Source: Mesorhizobium amorphae
Lineage (GTDB): Bacteria > Pseudomonadota > Alphaproteobacteria > Rhizobiales > Rhizobiaceae
Length of the DNA: 64,000 bases
Assembly (NCBI RefSeq): GCF_014843845.1
Contig: NZ_JHQS01000046.1
Span: forward strand, 1 to 64,000
Direction of reading: 5' to 3'
Shown: positions 35,848-44,265 of the stretch, one piece after another
How positions within the stretch are numbered: the stretch's first letter is position 1
Layout: every line of letters starts with the position of its first letter
Notes under the pieces: generated by a model
The model's database searches: none
What the model was told of the DNA's origin: nothing
The model's input: only the letters and a program-made list of their open reading frames with translations
Made by a program: the position numbers and the translations under genes

Positions 35848-37131
35848 TTGACGCGCAAAGCCAGCCCGACCATCGCGCTGTTTCCCGAAGCAAGCTTCGG
35901 CGCGGCGCTGAATTGCGTCGGCATCGCGCAGGCGCTGCGCGCCCGTGGCGCCCGGCCGGTGTTCATTTGTCATGCCGGATTTTCCGGTGTGTTCGCCGAC
36001 TACGGTTTTCAGGAATACCAGCTGCCGACCGACGATCCGCTGAGCGACAGCGAGCGGCTGAGCTACTGGCAGGCTTTCGTGCGCCGGCATCTGCCGCATT
36101 TCCGGCTGAGCCCGATCGACCAGCTCGAAACCTATGTCGCCCCGACATGGCAGGCGATCGTCGACACCGCGGTCAATGCCGAAGCGCCGCTGCGGCAATT
36201 GCTGGCGCGGCTGAAGCCGGACGCCGTCGTGCTCGACAATGTCATCATGTTTCCAGCCCTTGCCGGCGCCGGCTGCCCCTGGGTGCGCGTCGTTTCCTGC
36301 GCCGAGACAGAGCTACCCGACGCGGACGTGCCGCCTTATCTGTCCGGCCTTGGCGCCGGCGATCCAGGCCGCGCTGCCTTCGAGGCGCGCTACCTCTCGG
36401 CCGTTGCGCCGGCGCATGAGCGGTTCAACCGGCTGCGCGCCGATGCAGGCCTGACGCCACTGCCGAAGGGCCTGTTCCTGGAGGCATCGCCCGACCTCAA
36501 TTTGCTGTTGACGCCGACCATCGTGCGCCGTGAGCGGGCCACGCCGCTCGATCGCGAGCGCTTCATCTATCTCGAAGGCTGCGTGCGCTCGGAAGGGCCA
36601 TTCGAAGTGCCCGTCTTTCCGCGCAATGGCGGGCCGCTGGTCTATGTCAGCTTCGGCAGCCTCGGCGCCATGGATGTCGGGCTGATTCAGCGCATGCTTG
36701 CGGTGTTCGACAGGTTGCCGGCGCGCTTCATCGTCAATGTCGGCGGCCTGCGCGACGCCTATCGCGCGGTGCCCGACAATGTCTATCTCGACGCCTGGTT
36801 CCCGCAGCCATCGGTGGTGGCGAAGTCGGACCTCTTCATCCACCATGGCGGTAACAACAGCTTTTGCGAGGCGCTGCGCTTCGGCGTGCCGTCGCTGATC
36901 ATGCCCTATTGCTGGGATGGGCACGACAATGCGCAACGCGCCGGCGAGACCGGTGTCGGCGATCATATCGGCCGTGACGGCTGGACCGAAGGAGTATTGG
37001 AGAGAGCCATACTCGGTCTGCTGGCCGATGATGCAATGCGCGCGCGCCTGAAGGAAAATGCAGTGCAAATGGCGCTGAAACCCGGAACGGACGTGGCCGC
37101 CGAAGCCATTCTCTCTCTCGTACGGACATGA
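35848..37131 (+). CDS. UGT-like glycosyltransferase 2 (GT1 family)
   Basis: About 427 aa, clearly paralogous to the gene at 29.3 kb. It has LFPEASFGAALNCVGIAQAL, YVSFGSLGAMDVGLIQRML, AWFPQPSVVAKSDLFIHHGG and PYCWDGHDN. The TTG at 35848 has GAGGG at 5 bases; TTG 35833 overlapping the regulator stop is an alternative. It is followed after 4 bases by ligase 2. Same family call, unknown acceptor. Having one copy on each divergent operon suggests two related acceptors or a heteromer. Confidence 0.87.
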   Translation: MTRKASPTIALFPEASFGAALNCVGIAQALRARGARPVFICHAGFSGVFADYGFQEYQLPTDDPLSDSERLSYWQAFVRRHLPHFRLSPIDQLETYVAPTWQAIVDTAVNAEAPLRQLLARLKPDAVVLDNVIMFPALAGAGCPWVRVVSCAETELPDADVPPYLSGLGAGDPGRAAFEARYLSAVAPAHERFNRLRADAGLTPLPKGLFLEASPDLNLLLTPTIVRRERATPLDRERFIYLEGCVRSEGPFEVPVFPRNGGPLVYVSFGSLGAMDVGLIQRMLAVFDRLPARFIVNVGGLRDAYRAVPDNVYLDAWFPQPSVVAKSDLFIHHGGNNSFCEALRFGVPSLIMPYCWDGHDNAQRAGETGVGDHIGRDGWTEGVLERAILGLLADDAMRARLKENAVQMALKPGTDVAAEAILSLVRT

Positions 37132-37135
37132 ACCA

Positions 37136-38521
37136 ATGCCTGACAATCACTCAACCATCACGTCGCCTTTGAGCGGCACCAACGACCCGAAAAGCTGGCT
37201 GGCCCAGCACGCGATCAGCGAAGTCGAGTGCCTGGTGCCCGACTTGAACGGCGTGCTGCGCGGCAAGGCCTTGCCGGCAACGAAATTCCTAAAGGCGCTG
37301 GAAGATCGTGCGCTCTATCTGCCGAGCAGCGCCTTCCTGGTCAGCATAGACGGCCGCTATTCCGGCTCGATCGACGAGGGTTTTGCTTATCAGGACCCGG
37401 ACATGCGGATGGTGCCGGATGTTTCCACGCTCTGCCTGGCGCCCGGTGCCGGCGCAGGCAAGGCGCATGTGTTTGCCGATACGTTCCATATGGACGACCG
37501 TCCCTGGATGGCCTCGCCGCGTCATGTCTTGCGGGCCGTACTCGATCTCTATCGCCAGCGCGGCTGGCGGGCGGTGGTGGCGCCGGAGCTCGAATTCTAT
37601 CTCGCCGCGCCCAACCCGGATCCCGACCGGCCGCTGACCGCACCTGTCGGCGGCAATGGCCGCGCCGAGACCGTGCAGCATCCCTATGACATGGCGGCAC
37701 TCGAAGAATTCGAGCCGGTGATCCGGCGCATCTACGATTACGCCGCGGCGGCCGGCTTGCCGCTCGACACGCTGATCCATGAATCCGGCACCGCCCAGCT
37801 CGAGATCAACTTCCTGCATGGCGATGCGCTGCCGCTGGCCGACAAGGTGCTGCTGTTCAAGCGGTTGACGCGTCAGGCGGCGCAGCAATGCGGCATGCAT
37901 GCCACCTTCATGGCCAAGCCGATCGCCGCACAGGCCGGCAGCTCGATGCATCTGCACATGTCGGTCATCGACGAGGCCGGCAATACGTTGTTTGCCGGCA
38001 GCGACGATGCCGACACGGCTATGTTCGGCCATTTCATCGGCGGGCTGCAGAAATATGTCCCCGAAATCATGCCGCTGTTTGCGCCCAACGTGAATTCGTA
38101 CCGGCGTATCCGGCCGAACCACAGCGCGCCGGCCAACATCGAATGGTCGCACGACAACCGCTCCTGTGGTTTGCGCGTGCCGGCCGGTGGGCGTTCTGCG
38201 CGGCGCATAGAAAACCGGCTGCCCGGTGCAGATGCCAATCCCTATCTGGCGATCGCCGGCTCGCTGCTGGCAGGCTATCTCGGCGTCGAGGAGAAGATCG
38301 CGCGTTCGGCCGAGGCGTCGGGCAATGCCTACAAGATCAAGAGCACGCTGCCGAAAACCATGGAGGAAGCGCTCGACCGGTTCGCCGCCTGCGAGCCGGT
38401 GCGGGCGCTGCTCGGCGAGGACTTCTTCCAGTCCTATCTGCGCGTCAAGAGCGTCGAACTCGATCTGTTCCAGAGCGTCGTGACGAGCTGGGAACGCGAC
38501 CACCTGCTGCTCAAGGTGTAA
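37136..38521 (+). CDS. Glutamine-synthetase-family ligase 2 (PuuA-like)
   Basis: 461 aa. It has CLVPDLNGVLRGKALP, PELEFYL, SGTAQLEINF, MHLHMSV, NSYRRIRPN and RRIENRLPGADANPYL, the GS catalytic blocks of gamma-glutamyl-amine synthetases. The next gene is a PuuB-like oxidase overlapping or abutting its stop, which strongly suggests gamma-glutamylation then oxidation as in the putrescine Puu pathway. It differs clearly from ligase 1, so the two may use different amines. Confidence 0.9.
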   Translation: MPDNHSTITSPLSGTNDPKSWLAQHAISEVECLVPDLNGVLRGKALPATKFLKALEDRALYLPSSAFLVSIDGRYSGSIDEGFAYQDPDMRMVPDVSTLCLAPGAGAGKAHVFADTFHMDDRPWMASPRHVLRAVLDLYRQRGWRAVVAPELEFYLAAPNPDPDRPLTAPVGGNGRAETVQHPYDMAALEEFEPVIRRIYDYAAAAGLPLDTLIHESGTAQLEINFLHGDALPLADKVLLFKRLTRQAAQQCGMHATFMAKPIAAQAGSSMHLHMSVIDEAGNTLFAGSDDADTAMFGHFIGGLQKYVPEIMPLFAPNVNSYRRIRPNHSAPANIEWSHDNRSCGLRVPAGGRSARRIENRLPGADANPYLAIAGSLLAGYLGVEEKIARSAEASGNAYKIKSTLPKTMEEALDRFAACEPVRALLGEDFFQSYLRVKSVELDLFQSVVTSWERDHLLLKV

Positions 38522-38523
38522 TG

Positions 38524-39825
38524 ATGGAATTCAATTCCGAGGGTTTCAATTCCGGTTTGGATATCGGCAAATCCTACTATGTCGCCACCGCCAACCCGTC
38601 GCCGGATCATCCGGCGCTGCAAGGCGGCGTTGAGGCGGACCTGGTGGTCGTCGGCGGCGGCTGCACCGGCCTGTCGGCGGCGCTTCACGCGGCAGAGCGC
38701 GGCCTGAAAGTCGTATTGCTCGAAGGCGGCAAGATCGGCTGGGGCGCATCGGGGCGCAATGGCGGCCAGATGATCCCCGGCCTGCGCAAAGGCGCCAAGG
38801 GGCTGGTCAAGGCTTTCGGACCGGAGCGGGCGAAAGCGCTGTTCGATCTCGCCTTTGAAGCGCGGGGGCTGGTGCTCGACATCATCGAGCGCCATGCCAT
38901 CGCCTGCGATCTCCGGCTGACCGGCCATCTGGTCGGCGCAGTGAACGGCTCTGATCTCAAGGACCTCGAGGAAGAGGCCGAGTGTCTGGCCGGCATGATG
39001 AAGTTTCGTGACGTGGAGATTCTGTCGGCGGCAGAGGCGCGCGGCAAGGTCGACACGCCCTATCATGGCGCAATGTACGAGCCGCTTGGCGGCCACATGC
39101 ATCCGCTCAACTACACGCTCGGCCTCGCCCGAGCCGCGGTCGCGGCCGGCGTCACCATCCACGAGAATTCGGTGGCCGTTCGGCTGGACCGCGAGCCTTC
39201 GATACGAGTCTCGACGGCCAAGGGTTCGGTCCGTGCAAAACATGTCGTGCTGGCCGGCGATGCGCTGCTGCATGGGCTCGAGCCACGCGTCAACAGCCGC
39301 ATCATGCCGGTTGGCAACTACATCGTCGCCACCGAGCCGCTGGAGGACAAGCGCAATGTCATCCCGGCCAATGTCGCCGTGTCCGACACCCGCTTCGTCG
39401 TCAACTACTACCGGATGTCGGCGGATGGACGGCTGCTGTTCGGCGGCGGCGAGCGCTACACGCCATCGCCGCCGGCCGACATTGCCGGCTTCGTGCGGCC
39501 GCATATGGAAGCCACTTTCCCGCAACTGAAGGGCTGCCGTATCGATCATGCCTGGGGCGGGCTGGTATCGGTGACGACGTCGCGGTTACCGCATGTTGGG
39601 CATTATGGCGAGGTCTATTTCGCGCATGGCTATTCGGGCAAGGGCGTGATCCTGTCGACGCTTTCGGGCAAGCTCTTGGCCGAAGCGATCACCGGCGATG
39701 CTTCGCGGCTCGACCTGTTCTCGACGCTGACGCCGATGCCATTTCCAGGCGGCACGGCACTGCGCGGTCCGCTCTACGTGCTGGGCATGCTCTGGTACGC
39801 GATGCGTGACCGTATCAAGCATTGA
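38524..39825 (+). CDS. FAD-dependent amine oxidoreductase (PuuB-like)
   Basis: 433 aa from ATG 38524 (AAGG 7 bases upstream; ATG 38521 overlapping the ligase stop is also possible). A Rossmann FAD motif VVVGGGCTGLSAALHAAERG lies near 41-60, then GWGASGRNGGQ, HPLNYTLGLARAA, and C-terminal HAWGGLVSVT, AHGYSGKGV. This is the DadA/GlpO-like group that includes gamma-glutamylputrescine oxidase. It should oxidise the amine end of a gamma-glutamylated substrate to an aldehyde, feeding the aldehyde dehydrogenase at 26.7 kb. Confidence 0.9.
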   Translation: MEFNSEGFNSGLDIGKSYYVATANPSPDHPALQGGVEADLVVVGGGCTGLSAALHAAERGLKVVLLEGGKIGWGASGRNGGQMIPGLRKGAKGLVKAFGPERAKALFDLAFEARGLVLDIIERHAIACDLRLTGHLVGAVNGSDLKDLEEEAECLAGMMKFRDVEILSAAEARGKVDTPYHGAMYEPLGGHMHPLNYTLGLARAAVAAGVTIHENSVAVRLDREPSIRVSTAKGSVRAKHVVLAGDALLHGLEPRVNSRIMPVGNYIVATEPLEDKRNVIPANVAVSDTRFVVNYYRMSADGRLLFGGGERYTPSPPADIAGFVRPHMEATFPQLKGCRIDHAWGGLVSVTTSRLPHVGHYGEVYFAHGYSGKGVILSTLSGKLLAEAITGDASRLDLFSTLTPMPFPGGTALRGPLYVLGMLWYAMRDRIKH

Positions 39826-39837
39826 ACCCTTCATGCG

Positions 39838-39865
39838 GGCCAGCGCGGCAGACGCTGCGCTGGCC
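39838..39865. terminator. Likely bidirectional hairpin between convergent operons
   Basis: GGCCAGCGC at 39838-39846 pairs perfectly with GCGCTGGCC at 39857-39865, between the convergent oxidase and ATC-hydrolase stops. It has no strong T-tract. The position between two converging operons fits a terminator. Confidence 0.5.
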
Positions 39866-39880
39866 ACAGATAATATCGCG

Positions 39881-40387
39881 CTAGGCAGCATCCCGGTTCG
39901 TCAGGGCGATGTGGCAGCAGCCGGAGCCGTGGCCCGGCGTCCATGTGACGTTGTCGAAGCGCACGCCGGTCGCCTCGAACAGGCCGCGGTCGAAGGCGCC
40001 GGCGATGCGGCAGAGCGTGGCGAGTTTTTCCTCGCCGACGCCGGCCTCGACCCAGGCGTCCTTCAGCGGGCAGCGCTTCACCTTGAAGGCAATGCGATGT
40101 TCACTGCGTTCGACATCGGTCGGATACATGCGGCCGCCATCCGGGCTGATGGCCAGGAAGGCTTCGCCGATCGCCGGCGCGTCGTTGGGGCCGAAATCGG
40201 CAAAGGCTGCCGCGGCAACCTCCCGGCCGCGCTGCTCGATGGTGCGGATCATGATCGCCTCGGCGCGCTCTGCTCCCAGTTCAGCCGTCAGTTCGTCGAG
40301 GAACAGGCGATAGAGATCGGCCCGATTGCGAAAGGCGAAATCGAGTTCACGTGACAGGTTTTCGGCTCTGGCTGCGGGGTCGGTCAT
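39881..40387 (-). CDS. ATC-hydrolase-family protein (2-aminothiazoline-4-carboxylate hydrolase-like)
   Basis: 168 aa. The sequence, including LYRLFLDELTAELGAERAEAIMIRT-like helices, KRCPLKDAWVEAGV, LCRIAGAFDRGLFEATG and the C-terminal GHGSGCCHIAL, fits the L-2-amino-thiazoline-4-carboxylic acid hydrolase family (PF14196). The known member opens the thiazoline ring to N-carbamoyl-cysteine. Its ATG overlaps the DppF-like stop (ATGA), the last link in a five-gene operon. It may hydrolyse the compound that the transporter imports. The true substrate is unknown. Confidence 0.78.
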   Translation of the reverse strand: MTDPAARAENLSRELDFAFRNRADLYRLFLDELTAELGAERAEAIMIRTIEQRGREVAAAAFADFGPNDAPAIGEAFLAISPDGGRMYPTDVERSEHRIAFKVKRCPLKDAWVEAGVGEEKLATLCRIAGAFDRGLFEATGVRFDNVTWTPGHGSGCCHIALTNRDAA

Positions 40388-41169
40388 GATGCTGTGGTCC
40401 TGTGTAGTTTCGGCGTCGCGGTCACCAGCGCCTTGCCGATTGCGGATTGGGGCGCGCCGATGACGGCGCGGGCATCGCCGCTCTCGGCGATCCGCCCGGC
40501 ATCGAGGATGACGACGCGATGGGCGATGGCCCTGACGACGCCGAGATCGTGCGAAATGAACAGATAGGCGATCCGTTCCTTGGCCTGCAGGTCGAGCAGC
40601 AAATTGAGGATGTCGCCGCGCACGGAAACGTCGAGCGCCGACACCGCTTCGTCGAGGACGATCAGCGATGGGTTTGTGGCGATGGCGCGACCAATGGCGA
40701 CGCGCTGGCGCTGGCCGCCGGAGATTTCGTGGATGGCGCGGGGCGCAAGATCGGCATTCAGGCCGACGCGCTCGAGCAGGGCGGCGATACGGCGCGGGCG
40801 CTCGGTGCGCGATGCGATGCCGTGGATGCGCAAGGCATCGTCGAGCACGCGCGCCACCGTGGCGCGCGGATTGAAGGCGGCGAGCGGATCCTGGAACACC
40901 ATCTGCAGGCGGGCGCGCCGGGCGCGCAAGGCAGAGCCGCTCAGCGCAAAGAAGTCATCACCTTCGAACTGGATACGACCAGCATCCGGTTCAATCAGCC
41001 TGAGCACCAGCCGCGCGATCGTCGACTTGCCGCTACCGGATGGCCCGGCCAGCGCCAGCGTCTCTCCGGGTTCGATCACGAAGGAGACGTCTTCGACGGC
41101 GGCGATGGTCTTGCCGCCGCGATGGTATCGTTTGGCGAGGCAGGAGACGGTCAACAGCGGACTGCTCAT
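40384..41169 (-). CDS. Dpp/Opp-type ABC ATPase (DppF-like)
   Basis: 261 aa. It has Walker A GPSGSGKST, Q-loop MVFQDPLAAFNP, signature ISGGQRQR and Walker B SLIVLDEAVSALD, with an FISHDLGVVR switch. It is slightly short at the C-terminus: the usual DppF oligopeptide C-terminal Cys region is absent. It partners with the DppD-like ATPase, whose stop it overlaps by 4 bases. Confidence 0.9.
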   Translation of the reverse strand: MSSPLLTVSCLAKRYHRGGKTIAAVEDVSFVIEPGETLALAGPSGSGKSTIARLVLRLIEPDAGRIQFEGDDFFALSGSALRARRARLQMVFQDPLAAFNPRATVARVLDDALRIHGIASRTERPRRIAALLERVGLNADLAPRAIHEISGGQRQRVAIGRAIATNPSLIVLDEAVSALDVSVRGDILNLLLDLQAKERIAYLFISHDLGVVRAIAHRVVILDAGRIAESGDARAVIGAPQSAIGKALVTATPKLHRTTAS

Positions 41170-42191
41170 GCCGATGCTCCGGCGCGCCGCAACATCGGCT
41201 CGACGTCGAGGCCGATGTGGGCGTCGAGCAGCGCGCGTGTGTAGGCGTGGCGCGGGGCATCGATGATTTGCTCTGTCGCGCCAATCTCGACCAGTTCGCC
41301 GTGGCGGAACACTGCGATGCGGTCGGCAAGTTCGGCGGCCAGCGCGATATCGTGGCTGATGAACAGCAGCGTCATGCCGTCCTCAGCCACCAGTTTCCGG
41401 ATGAGGGACACGATCTCGGCCTGCACGATGGTGTCCAGCGCGCTGGTCGCCTCGTCGGCGATCAGCAATTTAGGTCCGGCGGCGATGGCGGCGGCGATCG
41501 CCACACGCTGCTTCTGGCCGCCGGAGAGCTGGTGCGGAAAGGCGCGGAGGGCGGTGTCGGGGTCTGGCAGGCGGACGCGTTCGAGCAGGTTCCCTGCCTT
41601 GGCATAAGCCTGAGGCCAGGCGAGGCCGAGATGCGTGCGTGCGACTTCGGCGATCTGCTTGCCGACTGGCATGACGGGATCGAGGCTGGCCGATGGATCC
41701 TGGAAGACGAAGCCGATGTCGCGGCCGCCGAGGGGGGCGAATTTAGGTTCGGTAGTGACGGTTTCGGACCTAGGTCGGCGTTCTGTCACACCCCCCTCTG
41801 TCCTGCCGGACATCTCCCCCGCAAGGGGGGAGATTGCGCTCTCATTTCCACTTTCGCCAATCGCCAGAGTTGGAGGAAAAGGGCCGGCGGTGAAGCTGCC
41901 AATCTCCCCCCTTGCGGGGGAGATGTCCGGCAGGACAGAGGGGGGTGCCTTGGCGCCCAACGTTAATGGCTGCCGCAAGAACCAATCGATGCGACCGCCA
42001 ATTCTGGCGGAAGCCGGCAGCAGCCCGGCAATCGCCAGTGCCAGCGTGCTCTTGCCCGAACCACTCTCGCCGATGATCGCGAGCCGCTCACCCTCTGCGA
42101 TGTCGAGGTTGATATTCTTCAGCGCCGCCACCTCGCGCCCGTCGCGGCGATAAGCCACCGTCAGATCGCGGATCGAGAGCAGCGCCGTCAT
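41166..42191 (-). CDS. Dpp/Opp-type ABC ATPase (DppD-like) with in-frame repeat insertion
   Basis: 341 aa. It has Walker A GESGSGKST (near 40), Q-loop FVFQDPSASLDP, signature LSGGQKQR, Walker B LLIADEATSALD and LLFISHD. Residues about 83-134 are encoded by a RIME-like palindrome (41791-41945) that stays open in this frame. The extra segment sits between Walker A and the Q-loop, in the antiparallel beta region, and contains two mirror motifs (SVLPDISPARGE, ISPLAGEMSGRTEGG). The protein may still work if the loop is exposed. Overlaps with both neighbours are ATGA. Confidence 0.88.
   Translation of the reverse strand: MTALLSIRDLTVAYRRDGREVAALKNINLDIAEGERLAIIGESGSGKSTLALAIAGLLPASARIGGRIDWFLRQPLTLGAKAPPSVLPDISPARGEIGSFTAGPFPPTLAIGESGNESAISPLAGEMSGRTEGGVTERRPRSETVTTEPKFAPLGGRDIGFVFQDPSASLDPVMPVGKQIAEVARTHLGLAWPQAYAKAGNLLERVRLPDPDTALRAFPHQLSGGQKQRVAIAAAIAAGPKLLIADEATSALDTIVQAEIVSLIRKLVAEDGMTLLFISHDIALAAELADRIAVFRHGELVEIGATEQIIDAPRHAYTRALLDAHIGLDVEPMLRRAGASA
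41791..41945. repeat. RIME-like palindrome inserted in frame in a coding sequence
   Basis: Positions 41791-41836 and 41900-41945 are a perfect 46-bp inverted repeat, with a 63-base loop. The total length of 155 bases interrupts the ATPase gene without stop codons in its frame. The same sequence family occurs at 44051-44206 as a non-coding element. Confidence 0.92.
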
Positions 42192-43018
42192 GACAGGCTC
42201 CTGCGTACCGCCGTCGTCTCGACGACACCTTCACCGGCGAGATAGACGCCGAGCACAGTCAGCACCAGTGCCACGCCCGGGATGATCGACAGGAAGGGCG
42301 CGGTGCGCAGCACTGTGCGGCCTTCGGCGATCATGCCGCCCCAGGTGACGCGGTTGGGGTCGCCGAGCCCGAGAAACGAGAGGGCTGCCTCGGTGAGAAT
42401 GGCGGCGGCGACGATCACCGACGACAGCGCCAGCACCGGCGGCAGAGCATTGGGCAGCACCTCGCGAAAGGCGATCTCAAGGGGATGCATGCCGATGACG
42501 CGGGCGCCGGCGACATAGTCGCGCTCGCGAATGGACAGCACCTCGGCGCGCGCCACCCGCGCCGGCCCGGTCCAGGCGCCGAGCGCGATGGCCATGACGA
42601 CGACGCCGAGCGATGGCCCGACGACGCTGACGAAAGCCAGGGCCAGCAGGAAGCCCGGCACGGTCTGGAAAGCGTCGGTGATGCGCATCAGCACTTCGTC
42701 GACGAGGCCGCCGGCGAAGCCGGCCAGCGTGCCGACGATCGCACCTATGACAAGCGCCGCAGTGGCCGCAGCCAATCCGACCGCCAGCGAGGTACGCGAG
42801 CCGTGGAACAGTTCGGCCAGTACGTCGCGGCCGAGCCGGTCGGTGCCGAGCGGCAGCGACCAGTCCTGGAAAGGCGGCAGCAGCGCCGGCCCGGCAATGG
42901 CTTGCGGATCACCGGGAAAAAGCAGCGAAGCCGAGAGCGCCATGGCAAACAGCGCCGCCAGGATGATCGCGCCGGCGATCGCCTCGGGCGTGCGAAGGAA
43001 ACGCCGGAGCACGCTCAC
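42188..43018 (-). CDS. Dpp/Opp-type ABC permease (DppC-like)
   Basis: 276 aa with about six hydrophobic segments. It has FPLGTDRLGRDVL-like PLGTDRLGRDVLAELFHG, the DppC hallmark, and the EAA-type loop GARVIGMHPLEIAFREVLPN. It starts ATG overlapping the DppB-like stop. It forms the channel with that permease. Confidence 0.92.
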   Translation of the reverse strand: MSVLRRFLRTPEAIAGAIILAALFAMALSASLLFPGDPQAIAGPALLPPFQDWSLPLGTDRLGRDVLAELFHGSRTSLAVGLAAATAALVIGAIVGTLAGFAGGLVDEVLMRITDAFQTVPGFLLALAFVSVVGPSLGVVVMAIALGAWTGPARVARAEVLSIRERDYVAGARVIGMHPLEIAFREVLPNALPPVLALSSVIVAAAILTEAALSFLGLGDPNRVTWGGMIAEGRTVLRTAPFLSIIPGVALVLTVLGVYLAGEGVVETTAVRRSLS

Positions 43019-44001
43019 GCGCCAGCCTCACTGGCGCCGACGCGCGGATCGAGGAAGGCGTAGGCGACGTCGACGAGAAGGTTGATGACGATGACGAGAA
43101 CTGCGCTGGTGAGAATAATCCCGAGCAGCAGCGGCGTGTCGCGCCCAGCGACGGCTTCCTGCGCCAGTCGGCCGAGGCCTGGCACGGCAAAGACGCTTTC
43201 GATGACGACGCTGCCGCCGAGCATCTGCGCCGACTGCAAACCGAGCATAGTGACCAGAGGCAGCAGCGCGTTGCGGGCGACGTGAGCGAGCACGATGCGG
43301 CGGCGCGACAGGCCCCTGGAGCGGGCGGCAAGGACAAAATCCTGCCGCCATGCCTCGGCCATGCCGGCCCGCATCATGCGCAGGTAAAGCGCGAGATAGA
43401 TGAAGCCAAGGGCGGACACCGGCAGGACGAGATGGGTGGCGATGTCGGCGGCGCGGGCAAGGCCGGTCTTGTCCGACGCCAGGCTCTCGATGCCTCCGAT
43501 CGGCAACCAGCGCAGGTCGACGGCGAAGATCACGATCAGCACCAGGCCGAGCCAGAAGCCGGGCACGGCATAGAGCGCCAGCGAGCCGATCGACAGGAAA
43601 CGATCGCGAAAGCTGCCGGGTTTTGCACCGGCATAGATGCCAAGTGCCGAGCCGAGGCCGAAGGAGAGCGCGGTGGCGCTGCCCATCAGGATAAGCGTTG
43701 TCGGCAGGCGCTCGAGGATGATTTCGCGGATCGGCCTGGAGAAGGTGACGGAGTGGCCGAGGTCGAGATGGAGCAGCGCCCAGAGATAATTGGCGAGCCG
43801 CGTCAGTTCAGACTGGTCAAGGCCCCAGCGGTGGCGCAGCAGTTCGATCATGCCGGCATCGCCGCCGGTCGAGACGATATAGGCGTCGACCGCATCGCCG
43901 GGTGCGGCTTCGAGAAGAAGAAAGGTGCCGATGATGACGATCAGCAGCACGAAGATGCTGCCGACGAGACGGCGGCGCAGGAGGATGAGGGCGCGGGTCA
44001 T
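43015..44001 (-). CDS. Dpp/Opp-type ABC permease (DppB-like)
   Basis: 328 aa. It starts MTRALILLRRRLVGSIFVLL, the usual first helix of DppB. It has GLDQSELTRLANYL and GHSVTFSRPI, then the loop ARSRGLSRRRIVLAHVARNALLP. A longer in-frame reading to 44073 would begin inside the neighbouring RIME-like element and is rejected. It is the first permease of the operon, after the binding-protein gene and the repeat. Confidence 0.92.
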   Translation of the reverse strand: MTRALILLRRRLVGSIFVLLIVIIGTFLLLEAAPGDAVDAYIVSTGGDAGMIELLRHRWGLDQSELTRLANYLWALLHLDLGHSVTFSRPIREIILERLPTTLILMGSATALSFGLGSALGIYAGAKPGSFRDRFLSIGSLALYAVPGFWLGLVLIVIFAVDLRWLPIGGIESLASDKTGLARAADIATHLVLPVSALGFIYLALYLRMMRAGMAEAWRQDFVLAARSRGLSRRRIVLAHVARNALLPLVTMLGLQSAQMLGGSVVIESVFAVPGLGRLAQEAVAGRDTPLLLGIILTSAVLVIVINLLVDVAYAFLDPRVGASEAGA

Positions 44002-44050
44002 GGCGGCCTCGGGTAGGTGAGGCGACAGAATGAAATGTCGCGCTTGAACA

Positions 44051-44206
44051 CCCCGCTCTGTCCTGCCGGACATCTCCCCCTCAAGGGGGGAGATTGGAAG
44101 TCATTGGCGATTTCGCCAATCTTCAATGTCGCAGGAAAATATGCCGACGTTGCGGCCAGCCAATCTCCCCCCTTGAGGGGGAGATGTCCGGTAGGACAGA
44201 GGGGGG
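44051..44206. repeat. RIME-like palindromic element, copy 2
   Basis: Arms of 47 bases (44051-44097 and 44160-44206) pair with only two mismatches around a 62-base loop. It lies in the 264-base gap between the binding-protein gene and the DppB-like gene of one operon, so it may act as an mRNA-stabilising or attenuating hairpin. It is the same family as the copy in the ATPase gene. Confidence 0.88.
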
Positions 44207-44265
44207 CCTCGTAGAACTCTACGTCTACGACGATTTCGCCGCGAACTCTCATCCGCGGAATACTG

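Noticed and set aside
44002..44073. N-terminal extension of the DppB-like permease
   Set aside because: The extra residues are encoded by the RIME-like element (MSGRTERGV) and the family N-terminus begins at 44001.
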